21,492 bases of DNA from Priapulus caudatus. Taxonomy: Eukaryota > Priapulida > Priapulimorpha > Priapulimorphida > Priapulidae. Shown piece by piece: positions 1 through 8,470 of the stretch. The notes beneath the pieces were generated by a model. That model had not been told where the DNA came from, made no database searches, and saw nothing but the letters and a program-made list of their open reading frames with translations. The DNA lies in the NCBI RefSeq assembly GCF_000485595.1, contig NW_014578058.1, positions 92,185-113,676 of the forward strand, written 5' to 3'. Made by a program: the position numbers and the translations under genes. How positions within the stretch are numbered: position 1 is the first letter of the stretch; each line of letters begins with the position of its first letter.

Positions 1-180
1 TGCAGACCTGACAACTTGGGGTGACAATATTGCGCTTTTAAATTGTTTTCAGCGTTACTTGGCGAAACGTGCGTCTTCTGGCGCAGCTTCAACAGAAAGA
101 TGAAGGTGTATCACGCTTTTTTTGCTAAACGGAGTTTTACGTACGTCTGTTAGAGCGATACGATTGCAGCAGAAATATAA
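1..180. repeat. Module A, start of duplicated unit (copy 1)
   Basis: This stretch matches 18155-18335 over its whole length, and its first 20 bases recur with one change at 8841-8860 just before the assembly gap. It marks the start of each duplicated unit. Compared with the unit 3 copy it holds many extra single bases (for example around positions 33-36, 60-66 and 83-97), which looks more like base-calling or consensus error than normal divergence. No coding potential is seen. Confidence 0.75.
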
Positions 181-194
181 TACAGAGATTACTA

Positions 195-195
195 A

Positions 196-232
<37 letters not shown>

Positions 233-262
233 ATATATATATATTATCATAATATATAGTAA
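195..262. repeat. (AT)n microsatellite
   Basis: Nearly pure alternating A and T, broken by short TT or AA steps. It sits directly after module A, as AT- and TG-rich simple sequence does in unit 3 (18340-18430). Confidence 0.9.
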
Positions 263-540
263 TATATATAATATATCACTTATGTATCCGTGTGTGTTTT
301 TGTGTGTCGCGCGCAGTGTGTGTGTAGGCAGGTTGCGTCGTGTACTGTCTGTTAAATTGACTAAATTTTACTAATACGACGTTCCTTACGCAATTCTAAC
401 ACAGTACAAGAATATTCCAACACTACTTTGATATGTTTTTTGTGTACGACAATTAAAATATGCTCTTAATATTTGTTCTAATTTATACCAATTATAATTT
501 CATTCATCTTCATGTGACACTATAACCAATCTCAAGGAGT
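263..540. other. Unit 1-specific intergenic stretch
   Basis: A TG-rich stretch (about 284-335, with a short CGCGCG core) is followed by AT-rich sequence with no open frame, RNA gene or mobile element that I can recognise. The TG-rich part corresponds in position to the (TG)n/(CG)n at 18370-18425 in unit 3. The sequence at 336-540 has no counterpart elsewhere in the window. Confidence 0.6.
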
Positions 541-850
541 TGCCAGGCGAGATTATTTAATTGGCGTCATTATAAATTATTGAAAAATGACTAATTATAT
601 TATTTACAGTCTGTTCCCTACAATTACTATTTATTAATTTGAAAAAAAATATATTTCCTTCATAATTAAATGGAGTATGATTGGAAGCTGAGGGAAATAT
701 CGAAAACGTAAATATTTTGATATCATGCATGATATAACCTACAAGGCAACAACAGCCACTAGGCTTTTTCTTATAGAATTCAGTTGTATACTATATCCCT
801 TGTTTCCGCAGGCGCAATCAATGTATATTCTTTATTTTGTTCAAGCTTTT
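541..850. repeat. Module B, upstream flank of GPCR gene 1
   Basis: Matches 20148-20513 upstream of gene 3, including the shared stretch around GCATGATATAACCTACAAGG, although unit 3 has an extra piece near 20350-20470. In unit 2 only the last part (from about 9033) is present; the rest is replaced by other sequence or lost at the gap. Its conserved position upstream of two genes suggests co-duplication with the promoter. The short frames at 725-949 and 784-1104 run across the repeat and are not genes. Confidence 0.65.
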
Positions 851-862
851 CTGCCAATTTTA

Positions 863-1013
863 TGCCCGGCGCACACGGTGAGCTTCGTGCTGAGCACAGA
901 CGAAGTGTTCGATTGCTCAGCAGGAATCTCACACCCCCGCACACGGTGAGCTTCGTGCTGAGCATGGAACTCACGCTCCGTGCTCAGCACAAATCTCACA
1001 GTGTGCGCCGGGC
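863..1013. mobile_element. Foldback/MITE-like element, copy 1 (151 bp)
   Basis: The left end starts GCCCGGCGCACACGGTGAG and the right end is its near-perfect reverse complement (CTCACAGTGTGCGCCGGGC). Inverted identity continues inward for about 46 bases through TGCTGAGCA and GAACTCACGCTCCGTGCTC. The element is flanked by TTTA on both sides (859-862 and 1014-1017). The matching site in unit 3 (20514-20517) has a single TTTA and no insert, which defines the insertion and its target duplication. There is no coding capacity, so it is non-autonomous. TTTA or TTA would suit a PIF/Harbinger-like element, but I cannot assign the family. Confidence 0.8.
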
Positions 1014-1017
1014 TTTA

Positions 1018-1107
1018 GGTGTGACAGCACTTGTTTTGTTCAACGACACGATCTTATTGGGGCGTTGTGAGTTGATGCTCACGCGCACACGCAGCATTAT
1101 ATAAATA
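1018..1107 (+). promoter_or_regulatory. Core promoter of GPCR gene 1
   Basis: TATAAATA lies at 1100-1107, with an inverted CCAAT box (ATTGG, about 1056-1060) and a partial palindrome TGAGTTGATGCTCA just upstream. The same order recurs before genes 2 and 3, with TATAAATA kept exactly in all three. A start site some 25-30 bases downstream would give a leader of about 320 bases that contains no ATG, so the first AUG would be that of the GPCR. Confidence 0.7.
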
Positions 1108-1453
1108 CTAGGGTACGTAAATGACTTGACAGTTTGCAACCTGTGAGTCATAATAGAAGCTTCTAGCTTTTGGTTAAACGTAACACCGCGTTTCAGATCT
1201 TTGTGAACTAAATCTATTTAAGACGAGAATATATAGCAGAAACGGTGTGAAATTCTGACTCTTGTATTGTCATCAAGAGAAGACAATCTGACTGACTGAT
1301 CAATAATCTACTCGCCACGCAGCCTTCTTCAAACAGCAGATAGATTTTAGTTGGACCCAAACAATCCGTTTCCTAACGTGCCCAAGAACCTCTTCAAAAC
1401 GAGAATATATAGCAAGAAGCAAGAAAACGGAGACGCATTCAATATCAACAACG

Positions 1454-2437
1454 ATGAATGGAACCCGATTAGACAACGACAGCAACCCGATCGGTAGTCA
1501 ACAGGATATCGCAGACGAGATGGCTCGCAGCAAAGCATATTTTTATCAAATGACACCGTTAGTCAAAGCGCTGATATTATTGTTGTTTGTCGCGGTCAGT
1601 GCAGTCACACTGGTGGGAAACGGTCTCGTGATTATCATCATAGCAAAGATTCGCCGACTGCAGATACCAGCAAATCTCACGATCGTTAATTTGGCCTGTT
1701 TTGACATTTCGGTGGCATTTTCACCCGTGACAACGTTCACGCCCCGGGACACTTTACCGCGGTGTCTGGCTTACACGGTCTACATGATCACTTTTCTTCT
1801 CGGGAACGTGATGGGCATCGGACTGTCTACGATCAACAGGTACGTGGCAATCGTACATCCGTTACGCTACAACCAGCTAATGACTGTTAAGCGCACCTGC
1901 ATTCTCATAGGTTTGTGCTTTCTGTACGCACTTGCTTTGGGTATTGCAGCAGGCATCGATATGACATATAGCTGGAGCCCGCCCTCAGTGTGCATCGTCG
2001 ACTTAGAGCTCTCGTCCGGTTTCGTGGCCTTTCTTATCAGTCACTATATTATATTATTTATAATCATGACTTACTGCTACACCATCATTGCCAAGATCGC
2101 CTGGGACCACACGGTAAGAATGGCGGCAGCAACAGCTGCAGAGAGAGAGGAATTGTCTACTTTCGATGCTATAATGAAGAAGTCAAAGATCATACTTACC
2201 GTTGTCGGCACTTCCTCTCTTCTGATGTCACCGCATGTGTTGCACATGATGCTAAGCCACATCTTTCCGTCAAGTCTCAAAACACTCCTCATTATTCGAT
2301 TCATTGCACTGATAATTAATTCATTGCTGAATCCAATGATTTACTTCTACAAGTACAAAGACTTTCGTCAAGCCACAAAGGAAGTGTTTGGCTGCAAGCC
2401 ATTCAGCGTTGCACCGTTTCAACCGAACATGGGGTAA
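1454..2437 (+). CDS. Class A GPCR, tandem copy 1 (327 aa, single exon)
   Basis: A seven-transmembrane rhodopsin-like receptor. Class A landmarks are GN in TM1 (N56), LACFD in TM2 (D84), the TM3 cysteine C104 with its ECL2 partner C180, NRYVAIVHPLRY after TM3 (128-139), tyrosines in MTYCYTI of TM5, P260 in TM6 and NPMIY (293-297) in TM7, then DFR of helix 8 and C314 as a possible palmitoylation site. Membrane segments lie at about 36-64, 73-97, 104-129, 147-170, 190-214, 244-268 and 277-300. The N-terminus has a glycosylation sequon at N2 and there is no signal peptide. The DRY aspartate is N128, and TM6 reads LMSP in place of the usual CWxP. The start has A at -3, follows an ATG-free leader and is shared by all three copies. 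It is 89% identical to gene 2, with differences concentrated in residues 86-120. Ligand unknown; expansion and variability suggest a chemosensory role, but that is inference. Confidence 0.95.
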   Translation: MNGTRLDNDSNPIGSQQDIADEMARSKAYFYQMTPLVKALILLLFVAVSAVTLVGNGLVIIIIAKIRRLQIPANLTIVNLACFDISVAFSPVTTFTPRDTLPRCLAYTVYMITFLLGNVMGIGLSTINRYVAIVHPLRYNQLMTVKRTCILIGLCFLYALALGIAAGIDMTYSWSPPSVCIVDLELSSGFVAFLISHYIILFIIMTYCYTIIAKIAWDHTVRMAAATAAEREELSTFDAIMKKSKIILTVVGTSSLLMSPHVLHMMLSHIFPSSLKTLLIIRFIALIINSLLNPMIYFYKYKDFRQATKEVFGCKPFSVAPFQPNMG

Positions 2438-2804
2438 AGCACGCATACAAGGTAGCACAATATCTCTTCAAAGACAGAAGGCCAATAACAGAATCTAAAA
2501 TATACAAGAAAATCCGCCTTTTAAAACCATGTGATTGTTCTTACCCAGTTTCATTTTAAGACAAGTCGATGTAATTAACCTGAGAGTAACTGCTATATTG
2601 TGATAAGTGATATGTAGCGGTGTTTGTCAATTCCTCTAATAATCTCATATAATACGACGACCTTATTCCAGAAACCACGGTAATCGTTTATTCTTAACTT
2701 AATTAAGTGTGTTGTATGGTGCTATTATATGGCGTAATGCAATAACTATATAATAAAACCTATCCTCTGAACTTACAGACGAGTACGATTACTGTTTATA
2801 CTAT
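2438..2804 (+). other. 3' region of GPCR gene 1 with AATAAA
   Basis: About 370 bases match the sequence downstream of gene 2 (11065-11435) with scattered changes, so this stretch was duplicated with the gene. A canonical AATAAA lies at 2752-2757, 315 bases after the stop codon, and is the best poly(A) signal candidate. Homology with unit 2 ends at ACTATT just before 2805. Confidence 0.65.
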
Positions 2805-3593
2805 TGTAGACGCGTTATTCGCACTACGAAAGTAGAAGTTCTGCAAGAGACTATATAGAGATAAGAAAAAATAAGAAGTAAGGTGAACTAGCGTTTTACT
2901 CAATCTCTAACACGATACATTAATTCTCAGTGCACTCCCGAAAAGAAGAGCGTTTACTACAACGGTAACCGTATCACGCACTTGCACCTTTCTCAGCGGG
3001 TGTCGCTTGTACAAAGCTCCTGAGGCGAGGCGTCTCTCACTATTTATACGTTGTGACTCGGACCCACGACCGCGTTCCTTCCTCCACGTCACCGGTCTCG
3101 TTTTAGCTCCCCCTTGGCCAATCGGCCTTACCGAATAAGGTGGGGCAAGTATTACAACTGCTGAATTACACTACCGAATAAGGTGGGATAAGCATTTCGC
3201 ACACTGGCTCGAATCCATGGTCCGATTCTGGTGTCAGCAGGGTCACCTGGTCGGTGTCTAGCGCTACCTGTCACAATCCGCAAGAATTCGGGGATTCATG
3301 ACTGTGGTTTCCAGCTAGCCGGCTCCGTCTCGAGCCACGCTTTGATCTCAGGCCCGACCGCTGACTTCCCTGTCTCTGTTTTATACATTTCTCCTGACAC
3401 TGGTTTCGTTCCCGCATCGCCATCGCTTCCCTAGCGTGTGGGATTTGCCCGCTTACATTCCTCCCCTCCCACCGAGACGTTGCACCCATCGTCACGTCAC
3501 GTTGCAGACCCCTGGCTGCTGTAAATGAAAAAAAAATTTGCACGGGGATACCTTCGGTTGGTGACGTGGTAGAACAAGCACGGCTCCCCTACA
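2805..3593 (-). mobile_element. Candidate LTR (possible solo LTR)
   Basis: The segment begins TGTAGACGCG and ends CCCCTACA, giving the TG...CA ends with a 5-base inverted repeat (TGTAG/CTACA) typical of LTRs. Its left end falls exactly where homology with unit 2 breaks. Read on the minus strand it has a TATA box (TATAAATA, 3048-3041) in the 3' half, as an LTR promoter would. No coding frame is recognisable. Against the call: no matching target duplication is visible (ACTAT versus ATGAA), and no primer-binding site or polypurine tract is clear. It may instead be a rearranged fragment. Two 15-base copies of ACCGAATAAGGTGGG lie at about 3131 and 3173. Confidence 0.35.
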
Positions 3594-4197
3594 ATGAAAC
3601 GGAAACCGACTGGCAGTCTCGAACGAATGCCGTTGCTACCTTCCCGTCTAGGTGCTGCTATTAAACAGAACCGATGTATACTGCGCTACTTGCAAGTAGA
3701 ATATAGTGTAGCGATTTACACAAGAAATACCCTATGGGTACGCATGCTGGAAAAAAAATTCGTTTAGTGATCGTATCGTAAGCAACATCTATTTATTTAT
3801 TTATTTATTTTGAGCGGATGGCTTATGTGAGCAATAGCATAGTTATAGTCAACCCGCAACCGTAACGTTATATCACCTCGTCCAAACCCGTGTCTCCGTG
3901 AACATGCGCGTGTAAAGTCATCATTCTAAAATACTGGTAATCACTATAGTAGTACTAATTGCATAGTACCCACGCACAACCGTGGAACTCATCTCGTGTC
4001 CCCTCGGGCGGACACCCCGGCGAACCGTCACTAATCGCCTACGACAAAATGTGTATAATATGATACAATCGCATAGAATATTTAAAAGTCGCGTACAAAA
4101 GTTGAAATTCGCGTAACAAGTTATAATTGGCGTACCAACGGTAACAATTCGCGAATAAGACTATGGGCGTGGTGGTAACCGCACCATCCAAATCACA
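3594..4197. other. Unit 1-specific insertion, middle part
   Basis: This is part of the 2.1 kb found in unit 1 but not unit 2. It holds a (TTTA)n run (about 3789-3811) and, at about 4086-4158, three to four degenerate copies of a 20-21-bp unit built around CGCGTA/GGCGTA followed by AACAAGTT-like sequence. I see no gene or RNA here. Confidence 0.5.
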
Positions 4198-4913
4198 ATA
4201 AAAAAACATCGCAAACGAAATCAAATTACATCAAATGAAAATGGGAAAACACAATTAAATTCCTTGGCATAGAAATCAAATGAAATATACACGCACGGCC
4301 GTAAAAGGAATCGCTAAAACTCGCTGATTTAATATATTGCATGCCACCTGTTAACGTACGGCCGCAGCCCGTTTGGCTGTATATAGTTGATAGTTTGCAT
4401 ACTGGCCATTAGCCGGAGGGGGCTGGTTCGGGGCGGTCAGGGTCGAAAAAGGGGGGTTCGGGCCATGGTACTGGGAAGTTGGGGATTTGCAGTACCAAGG
4501 CGTAATACAGGTCCTGCAGAATCTGAAAGGTCGGGTCAAAATTATGCATCTGGTAGGGGCCGAACTCATAAAGGTGGGCATAATAGCGATTCAGTAATGA
4601 AACCCTTTCACCTACAAATGGGTCTGCGGGGCCGCCGTGCTGGCCATATTCAACTAACGACTCGCGACGCTATCGGTCATCATCGCAGTTGCCAAGGTCT
4701 GGCGGCTGCGGAGGGATAACGCGCTGTAGATAATTCTGCACGGCGGAAAGGCATGGCGGCTGCGGCAGGACGGGTTACAGGTGGCATGCAATATATTAAA
4801 TCAGCGAGTTTTAGCGATTCCTCTTACGGCCGTGCGTGTATATTTAATTTGATTTCTATGCCACGGATTTAGTTTTCCCCTTTTCATTTGATGTGATTTG
4901 ATTCGTTTTTTAA
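4198..4913. mobile_element. DNA transposon with ~150-170-bp terminal inverted repeats
   Basis: The left arm (4198 to about 4370) and right arm (about 4757 to 4913) are long imperfect inverted repeats. Shared blocks include ACATCAAATGAAAA, GGCATAGAAATCAAA, ATACACGCACGGCCGTAA, GGAATCGCTAAAACTCGC and ATATATTGCATGCCACCTGT, all present in reverse complement on the right. The right end coincides with the point where homology to unit 2 resumes. The inner 390 bases are much more GC-rich than the arms. No transposase is recognisable, so it is probably non-autonomous. No convincing target duplication is visible. Confidence 0.7.
4409..4669 (-). pseudogene. Open-frame remnant inside the TIR element
   Basis: On the minus strand, 86 codons run without a stop to TAA at 4411-4409. 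The translation has protein-like composition, rich in aromatic residues and proline, with stretches such as RRESLVEYGQHGGPADPF, LLNRYYAHLYEFGPYQM and IPNFPVPWPEPPFFDPDRP. The first methionine is well inside. A TAG at 4672-4670 interrupts the same frame, which is readable upstream to about 4755. I do not recognise a family. It could be a transposase fragment or a captured host exon. GC-rich sequence also leaves other frames open here (4351-4581 minus, 4387-4719 plus), so coding status is uncertain. Confidence 0.35.
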
Positions 4914-5164
4914 ACGGTTTGTGACGGATAAATGAGACCAGGAGGGAGAGTATGACACGATCGTGGGATGATGTATCTTACGTTTCCATAGCTACACTCC
5001 CCCACCCTAATGTAACGGAAAGGGGTTGGGATTGGTAGAGAGTGTAAAGCCGTAGACCTTGTACTCTGTGGGATTGACTCGTTATACGGTGTATACTAGC
5101 GGGGATAACACATCGCTGCCTGCCTCACGGGCGATAGTTGTACGGAAACTATTATATTGTTTTA
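4914..5164. repeat. Conserved inter-module spacer (copy 1)
   Basis: Nearly identical to 11436-11690 in unit 2, starting at TTGTGACGGATAAATGAGACC. It joins the GPCR 3' region to the degenerate array. No open frame, RNA gene or motif is recognisable, and the conservation is explained by recent duplication. Confidence 0.6.
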
Positions 5165-6735
5165 GAGTTGGAAAGTTTTAATAAGATTCTAAAATTATCA
5201 AAAATGTAGAGTCAAGATGTCGTCCTAAAGCTGCATTAGAGTTGAAATTTGTCTTAGATTTAAGAAGTTGTGTTATGCATGAGAAGTTGTCTTACGGTTA
5301 AAAAGTTGTCATATATTTAGGAAGTTGTCTCATAGTTAGTATTCTGATAATTAAAAAATCTTACAGTTAAAGAAATTGCATAATCGTTAATTAGTTGTCT
5401 TAGCATTAATAATTTATTGCTGTCTAGAGTTAAAAAGTTGTCTTAAAGTTATGACGTTGTCTTAGAGTTCATTACTTGTCTTAGTGTGAAAATTGTTGTC
5501 TTTGAGTAAAGAAGTAGTGTTCTTAAAATTAATAGTTTCTATCGAAGTTAAAAAGTTGTCTTTAAATTAGAGGTGTTTGTCGTAGCTTATAGTGGTAAAA
5601 TGTCCGTCATAAGATATAACGAAGTTGTCTATTATGCGGTTAAGGAATATTTCTATATGATGTAAGGTCTCTACAGGTAAGAAAGTTGTATCAGAGTTAA
5701 TTAGTTGCCTTCAGCGTTAAGATCCCTTGTCTGTCGTAAGAGTATACAACGGTTGTTTTTAAAGTTAGTGACGGTTTAGGTTCTAAGATGGGCTTGATTG
5801 ACGGCTGCGTCTAGAGTTTAAGATCTGTTTTCTTTGAGTAAAGAAGTTGTCTTAAAATTAGTAGTTACTATTAGAGTTAAGATGTTGTCTTAGTGTTGAG
5901 AGTTTTATTCACGTTAAAATTATAGTCGTAAGATTTTTCCTAGAGTTACCCTACAGTTAAGAAGCTGTCTTAGAGTTAAAAACCTATATATGAGTTAACA
6001 CGGTGTCTTGGAATTTATCTGTCTAAACGTTAGGAGGGGGTTCTGGAGTTGTCACAAAGTTCTGAAGTTGTTCTAAATTAGAGTTGACAAGCTGTCTTAC
6101 GATCGAGAACTCAACTTGAGACTTGAGAGTTAAGACGTAGAGTCAGATTCATTAAGTTGTTCTGGAATCCAGCAGTTGTCTTGAATAAATTAAGAAGTTC
6201 TGTTAGAGTTAAAAAGTTGTCTTAGGCATTTCATGTTGACCCTGACTTAAGAATCTGTCGTAGAATTAAGATGTTGTCTTAGGGTTATGATGTTGTCTTA
6301 AAGTGACGTATTGATGTTAGAGTTCATATTGTGGCTTAAAGGTTAGTTGTCTAAGTCAGGAAGTTTTCTTGGAGTTAAGAATTATTATGTATCTTTGTGT
6401 TCAGAGGTTGTCTTAACCCGACCAGACTGTGTGACTGACGTCAATATAATATGTATATAGGTATTCTAACCCTAGCAATACCGTTTCTTGGAGCTCGATC
6501 AGGTTGTCTTAGAAATTATGTTTCTTGAAATTAGAAAAATGTCTTGGATCGAGTTATGAACTTGTATTAAAGTTATACAAATTTTCTTAGAGTTAAGGAA
6601 GTTGCATCGTATATATCGTATTGTATTGTAAAACGTATGAAAAGATCTTGAAGACAGAAAGAGGTCTTAAAAATAAGAAATTGTCGTGTCGTACGTTACA
6701 TAATAACTTTAAAGTTAAAATGTTTTCCTACATTT
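5165..6735. repeat. Degenerate AT-rich ~20-bp tandem array (copy 1, left part)
   Basis: Dozens of diverged copies of a unit close to TTAGAGTTAAGAAGTTGTCT, with spacing drifting between about 17 and 24 bases, fill this stretch. The unit is biased to T on the plus strand. It matches the unit 2 array at 11690-13120 copy by copy, so the array existed before the duplication. About 90 unrelated bases (6412-6505) interrupt it in unit 1 only. There is no coding potential. Confidence 0.8.
6412..6505. other. Unit 1-specific insertion within the array
   Basis: Unit 2 reads directly through this point (about 12877-12888), while unit 1 carries an extra stretch with no array units. The sequence AGGTTGTCTTA occurs on both sides, so it arose either by insertion with duplication of that motif or by slippage between array units. 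The insert has no recognised family. Confidence 0.5.
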
Positions 6736-7334
6736 ACAAAGTTGACTATGAGCTTATCTATATGAGATATACTGTTAATTGACAAACTGGTGTGAGTAAC
6801 AATTCGTATAGAAAAGATGCCATTGATTTAAATGTTACGGGGGATAACGCGTCTGTAGTTACTGCTCAAATACGTATTATAGAGTTGCGTCACGTAAAGA
6901 ATAGAAATATATGTGTAGTCTAGTTTACATAGTCTAACTAGTATATTATTTCTAATGAAAAATGTCATGTAGTTATGTAGAATACAGCACGACATCGGGA
7001 GGTTTCGTTTGTCTTTAAAGAAGATTTGTCCTGAAACACTCCACTTCAAAAACTGTTGAATCCACTCACTACCCTTTCATCTAATTCTATCTCATTGCCG
7101 TAAATTATAGCGTGCTCACTGCTCTCCTACTTGCCTCTCTACACCACGCTAGCCTGACTTATTCCTCTTTGCTTTTTGCGTAAAACTACCACAAACCAGC
7201 AGGGGGCGTTACATCCGAGCTTACACGCAACAATGTGGACTGCCCCCTTTAATTACAACTTTTTACGCTTGTCCTTGATTGTAAATGTGTTCAAATTCCC
7301 TGTTTACAAATGTGCAAGAATTTGAAGGGATTTT
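6736..7334. other. Conserved block interrupting the array (copy 1)
   Basis: About 600 bases of non-array sequence with a counterpart at 13116-13714. It contains the CTCF-like site described separately and a pyrimidine-rich part (7085-7180). A minus-strand frame (7049-6828) is partly shared with unit 2, but its visible differences are amino-acid-changing and an indel alters its end, so I do not call it coding. Confidence 0.5.
7196..7207 (+). promoter_or_regulatory. CTCF-like motif (copy 1)
   Basis: CCAGCAGGGGGC is a perfect match to the CTCF core consensus CCASYAGRKGGC. The unit 2 copy (13564-13575) also matches perfectly and differs only at the degenerate K position. CTCF is conserved in bilaterians, so an insulator separating the GPCR units is possible, but binding is not shown by sequence alone. 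Confidence 0.4.
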
Positions 7335-7651
7335 TCGAATTATCAGAGTGTCTTAAAATCATGAAGTTGTGTTAAAGTTAAAGAAGTTGGATTAGTATTA
7401 TAAAGGTTTTTTTAACGTTGTATTGGAATTGTCAAGTTGTCTTCGAGTTACGAAGTTGTATTGTAGTTAAGAAGTTGTCTTGCAATTATAAAGGTTTCTT
7501 AAAGTTAGCAAGTTGTATTAGAATTGTGAAGTTGTTTTATAGAGTTACGAGGTTAAATTAATTGTGTTGTGGTTAAGTTAATTGTCGTTAAATTATAAAC
7601 GTGTTTCAAAGTTAGGAAGTTGTGTTAGAATTAAGAAATTGTGTTAAACTG
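7335..7651. repeat. Degenerate ~20-bp array (copy 1, right part)
   Basis: The array resumes with units such as AAGTTGTCTTGCAATTATAAAG and AGTTAAGAAGTTGTC. The counterpart in unit 2 is 13715-14017. Confidence 0.75.
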
Positions 7652-8083
7652 GGTTTAGACAATGGAAAAGCCCGAACGAGATGATAGATTTTTTCACATT
7701 CTATTATTGTTTCTATCAGATATGTTCAAAGCATCGGCAAACGTTTCAACATTTGACCCGCAATGTGCGCGCGGGCGACGAGGATACGCACTCTTGACGT
7801 ATTAATCCGCGCCAGTGTGGCGCCGACAGCAAAAACATTTTTTGCTGTTCTCTTAGTCAACCTGATTGCTGTTCTCTGAGTTACCGCATGGCAAAAACAT
7901 GATTAATTCGCCGACACAGAGTTGCGAAAATAGAACCTGTTCTAATCTCCCAACAAGTTTATATTAACCAGTTGCGCGCAAGACCTTTACGTTTACACTG
8001 CCGATTTGCGGTCGAATAATTAAAATATTAATCAAATTCCTCTATTATCTAACAAAAAGTCAATAGTGTAAACACAACTTTAG
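7652..8083. mobile_element. Candidate MITE in the array (copy 1, carrying a nested insertion)
   Basis: Array units lie on both sides: AGAAATTGTGTTAAAC on the left and CTTTAGAGTTGTGAAG on the right. The inner sequence begins GGGTTTAGACAATG and ends ATAGTGTAAACAC, an imperfect inverted pair. The unit 2 copy is 14018-14324. The unit 1 copy is longer because it contains the 7786-7907 insertion. There is no coding capacity, the repeats are weak and no target duplication is clear. Confidence 0.35.
7786..7907. mobile_element. 122-bp unit 1-specific insertion with perfect hairpin
   Basis: Unit 2 reads GAGGAT directly into TCGCCGACAC (around 14150), while unit 1 has 122 extra bases between the same words. 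The insert contains ACAGCAAAAA, loop CAT, TTTTTGCTGT, a perfect 10-bp hairpin, and two copies of TTGCTGTTCTC about 35 bases apart. It is probably a small mobile element or nested fragment; the family is unknown. Confidence 0.5.
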
Positions 8084-8470
8084 AGTTGTGAAGAGAAGTT
8101 ACGATATCTCATTAACGGATTTGTGTTGCTGTTTATTGACATCAGACATACTAGTGTCCGTAACAATGTTTAGACCGTGAGGGCTTAGAAATCGGACCAT
8201 TTATTTAAATATTAATTCATGTTAATTGGAACACCACTTTGTTTGGCACATTCGTTTCAAAGTTGAAGTGATACAAGATGGTTTCCTTTTTCTTTCCGGG
8301 CAATCAATAAATATATTTGTCACATAAAAATACCGCGTCTAAAATAAATATGGCACCAATAAATTATCGTTTTTTTTTGTTTGAGTTGTCTCTTACATAC
8401 AGACCCACATGTCGTGAGTGTGGATAAATAAGTAACGCATCGTCTGGAATGACATTCTCATTCGTGAACC
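8084..8470. repeat. Conserved block before the telomeric tract (copy 1)
   Basis: Matches 14325-14737 in unit 2. It starts with one or two degenerate array units and continues as AT-rich sequence without recognisable genes. Homology to unit 2 stops after GTGAACC, where unit 1 runs straight into the TTAGGG tract and unit 2 enters its 3-kb extra block. Confidence 0.6.

Noticed and set aside
3204-3214. B-box-like GGCTCGAATCC
   Set aside because: No A box or cloverleaf upstream at suitable spacing; an isolated match.
3271-3543. 90-codon Arg/Ser-rich minus-strand frame
   Set aside because: It lies in the candidate LTR and has no second copy or recognisable domain; chance is the simplest explanation.
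6828-7049. Minus-strand 73-codon frame with a partner at 13131-13424
   Set aside because: The visible differences (G/E, P/L, M/V, T/K) are all replacements and an indel changes the C-terminus, so there is no sign of protein constraint.
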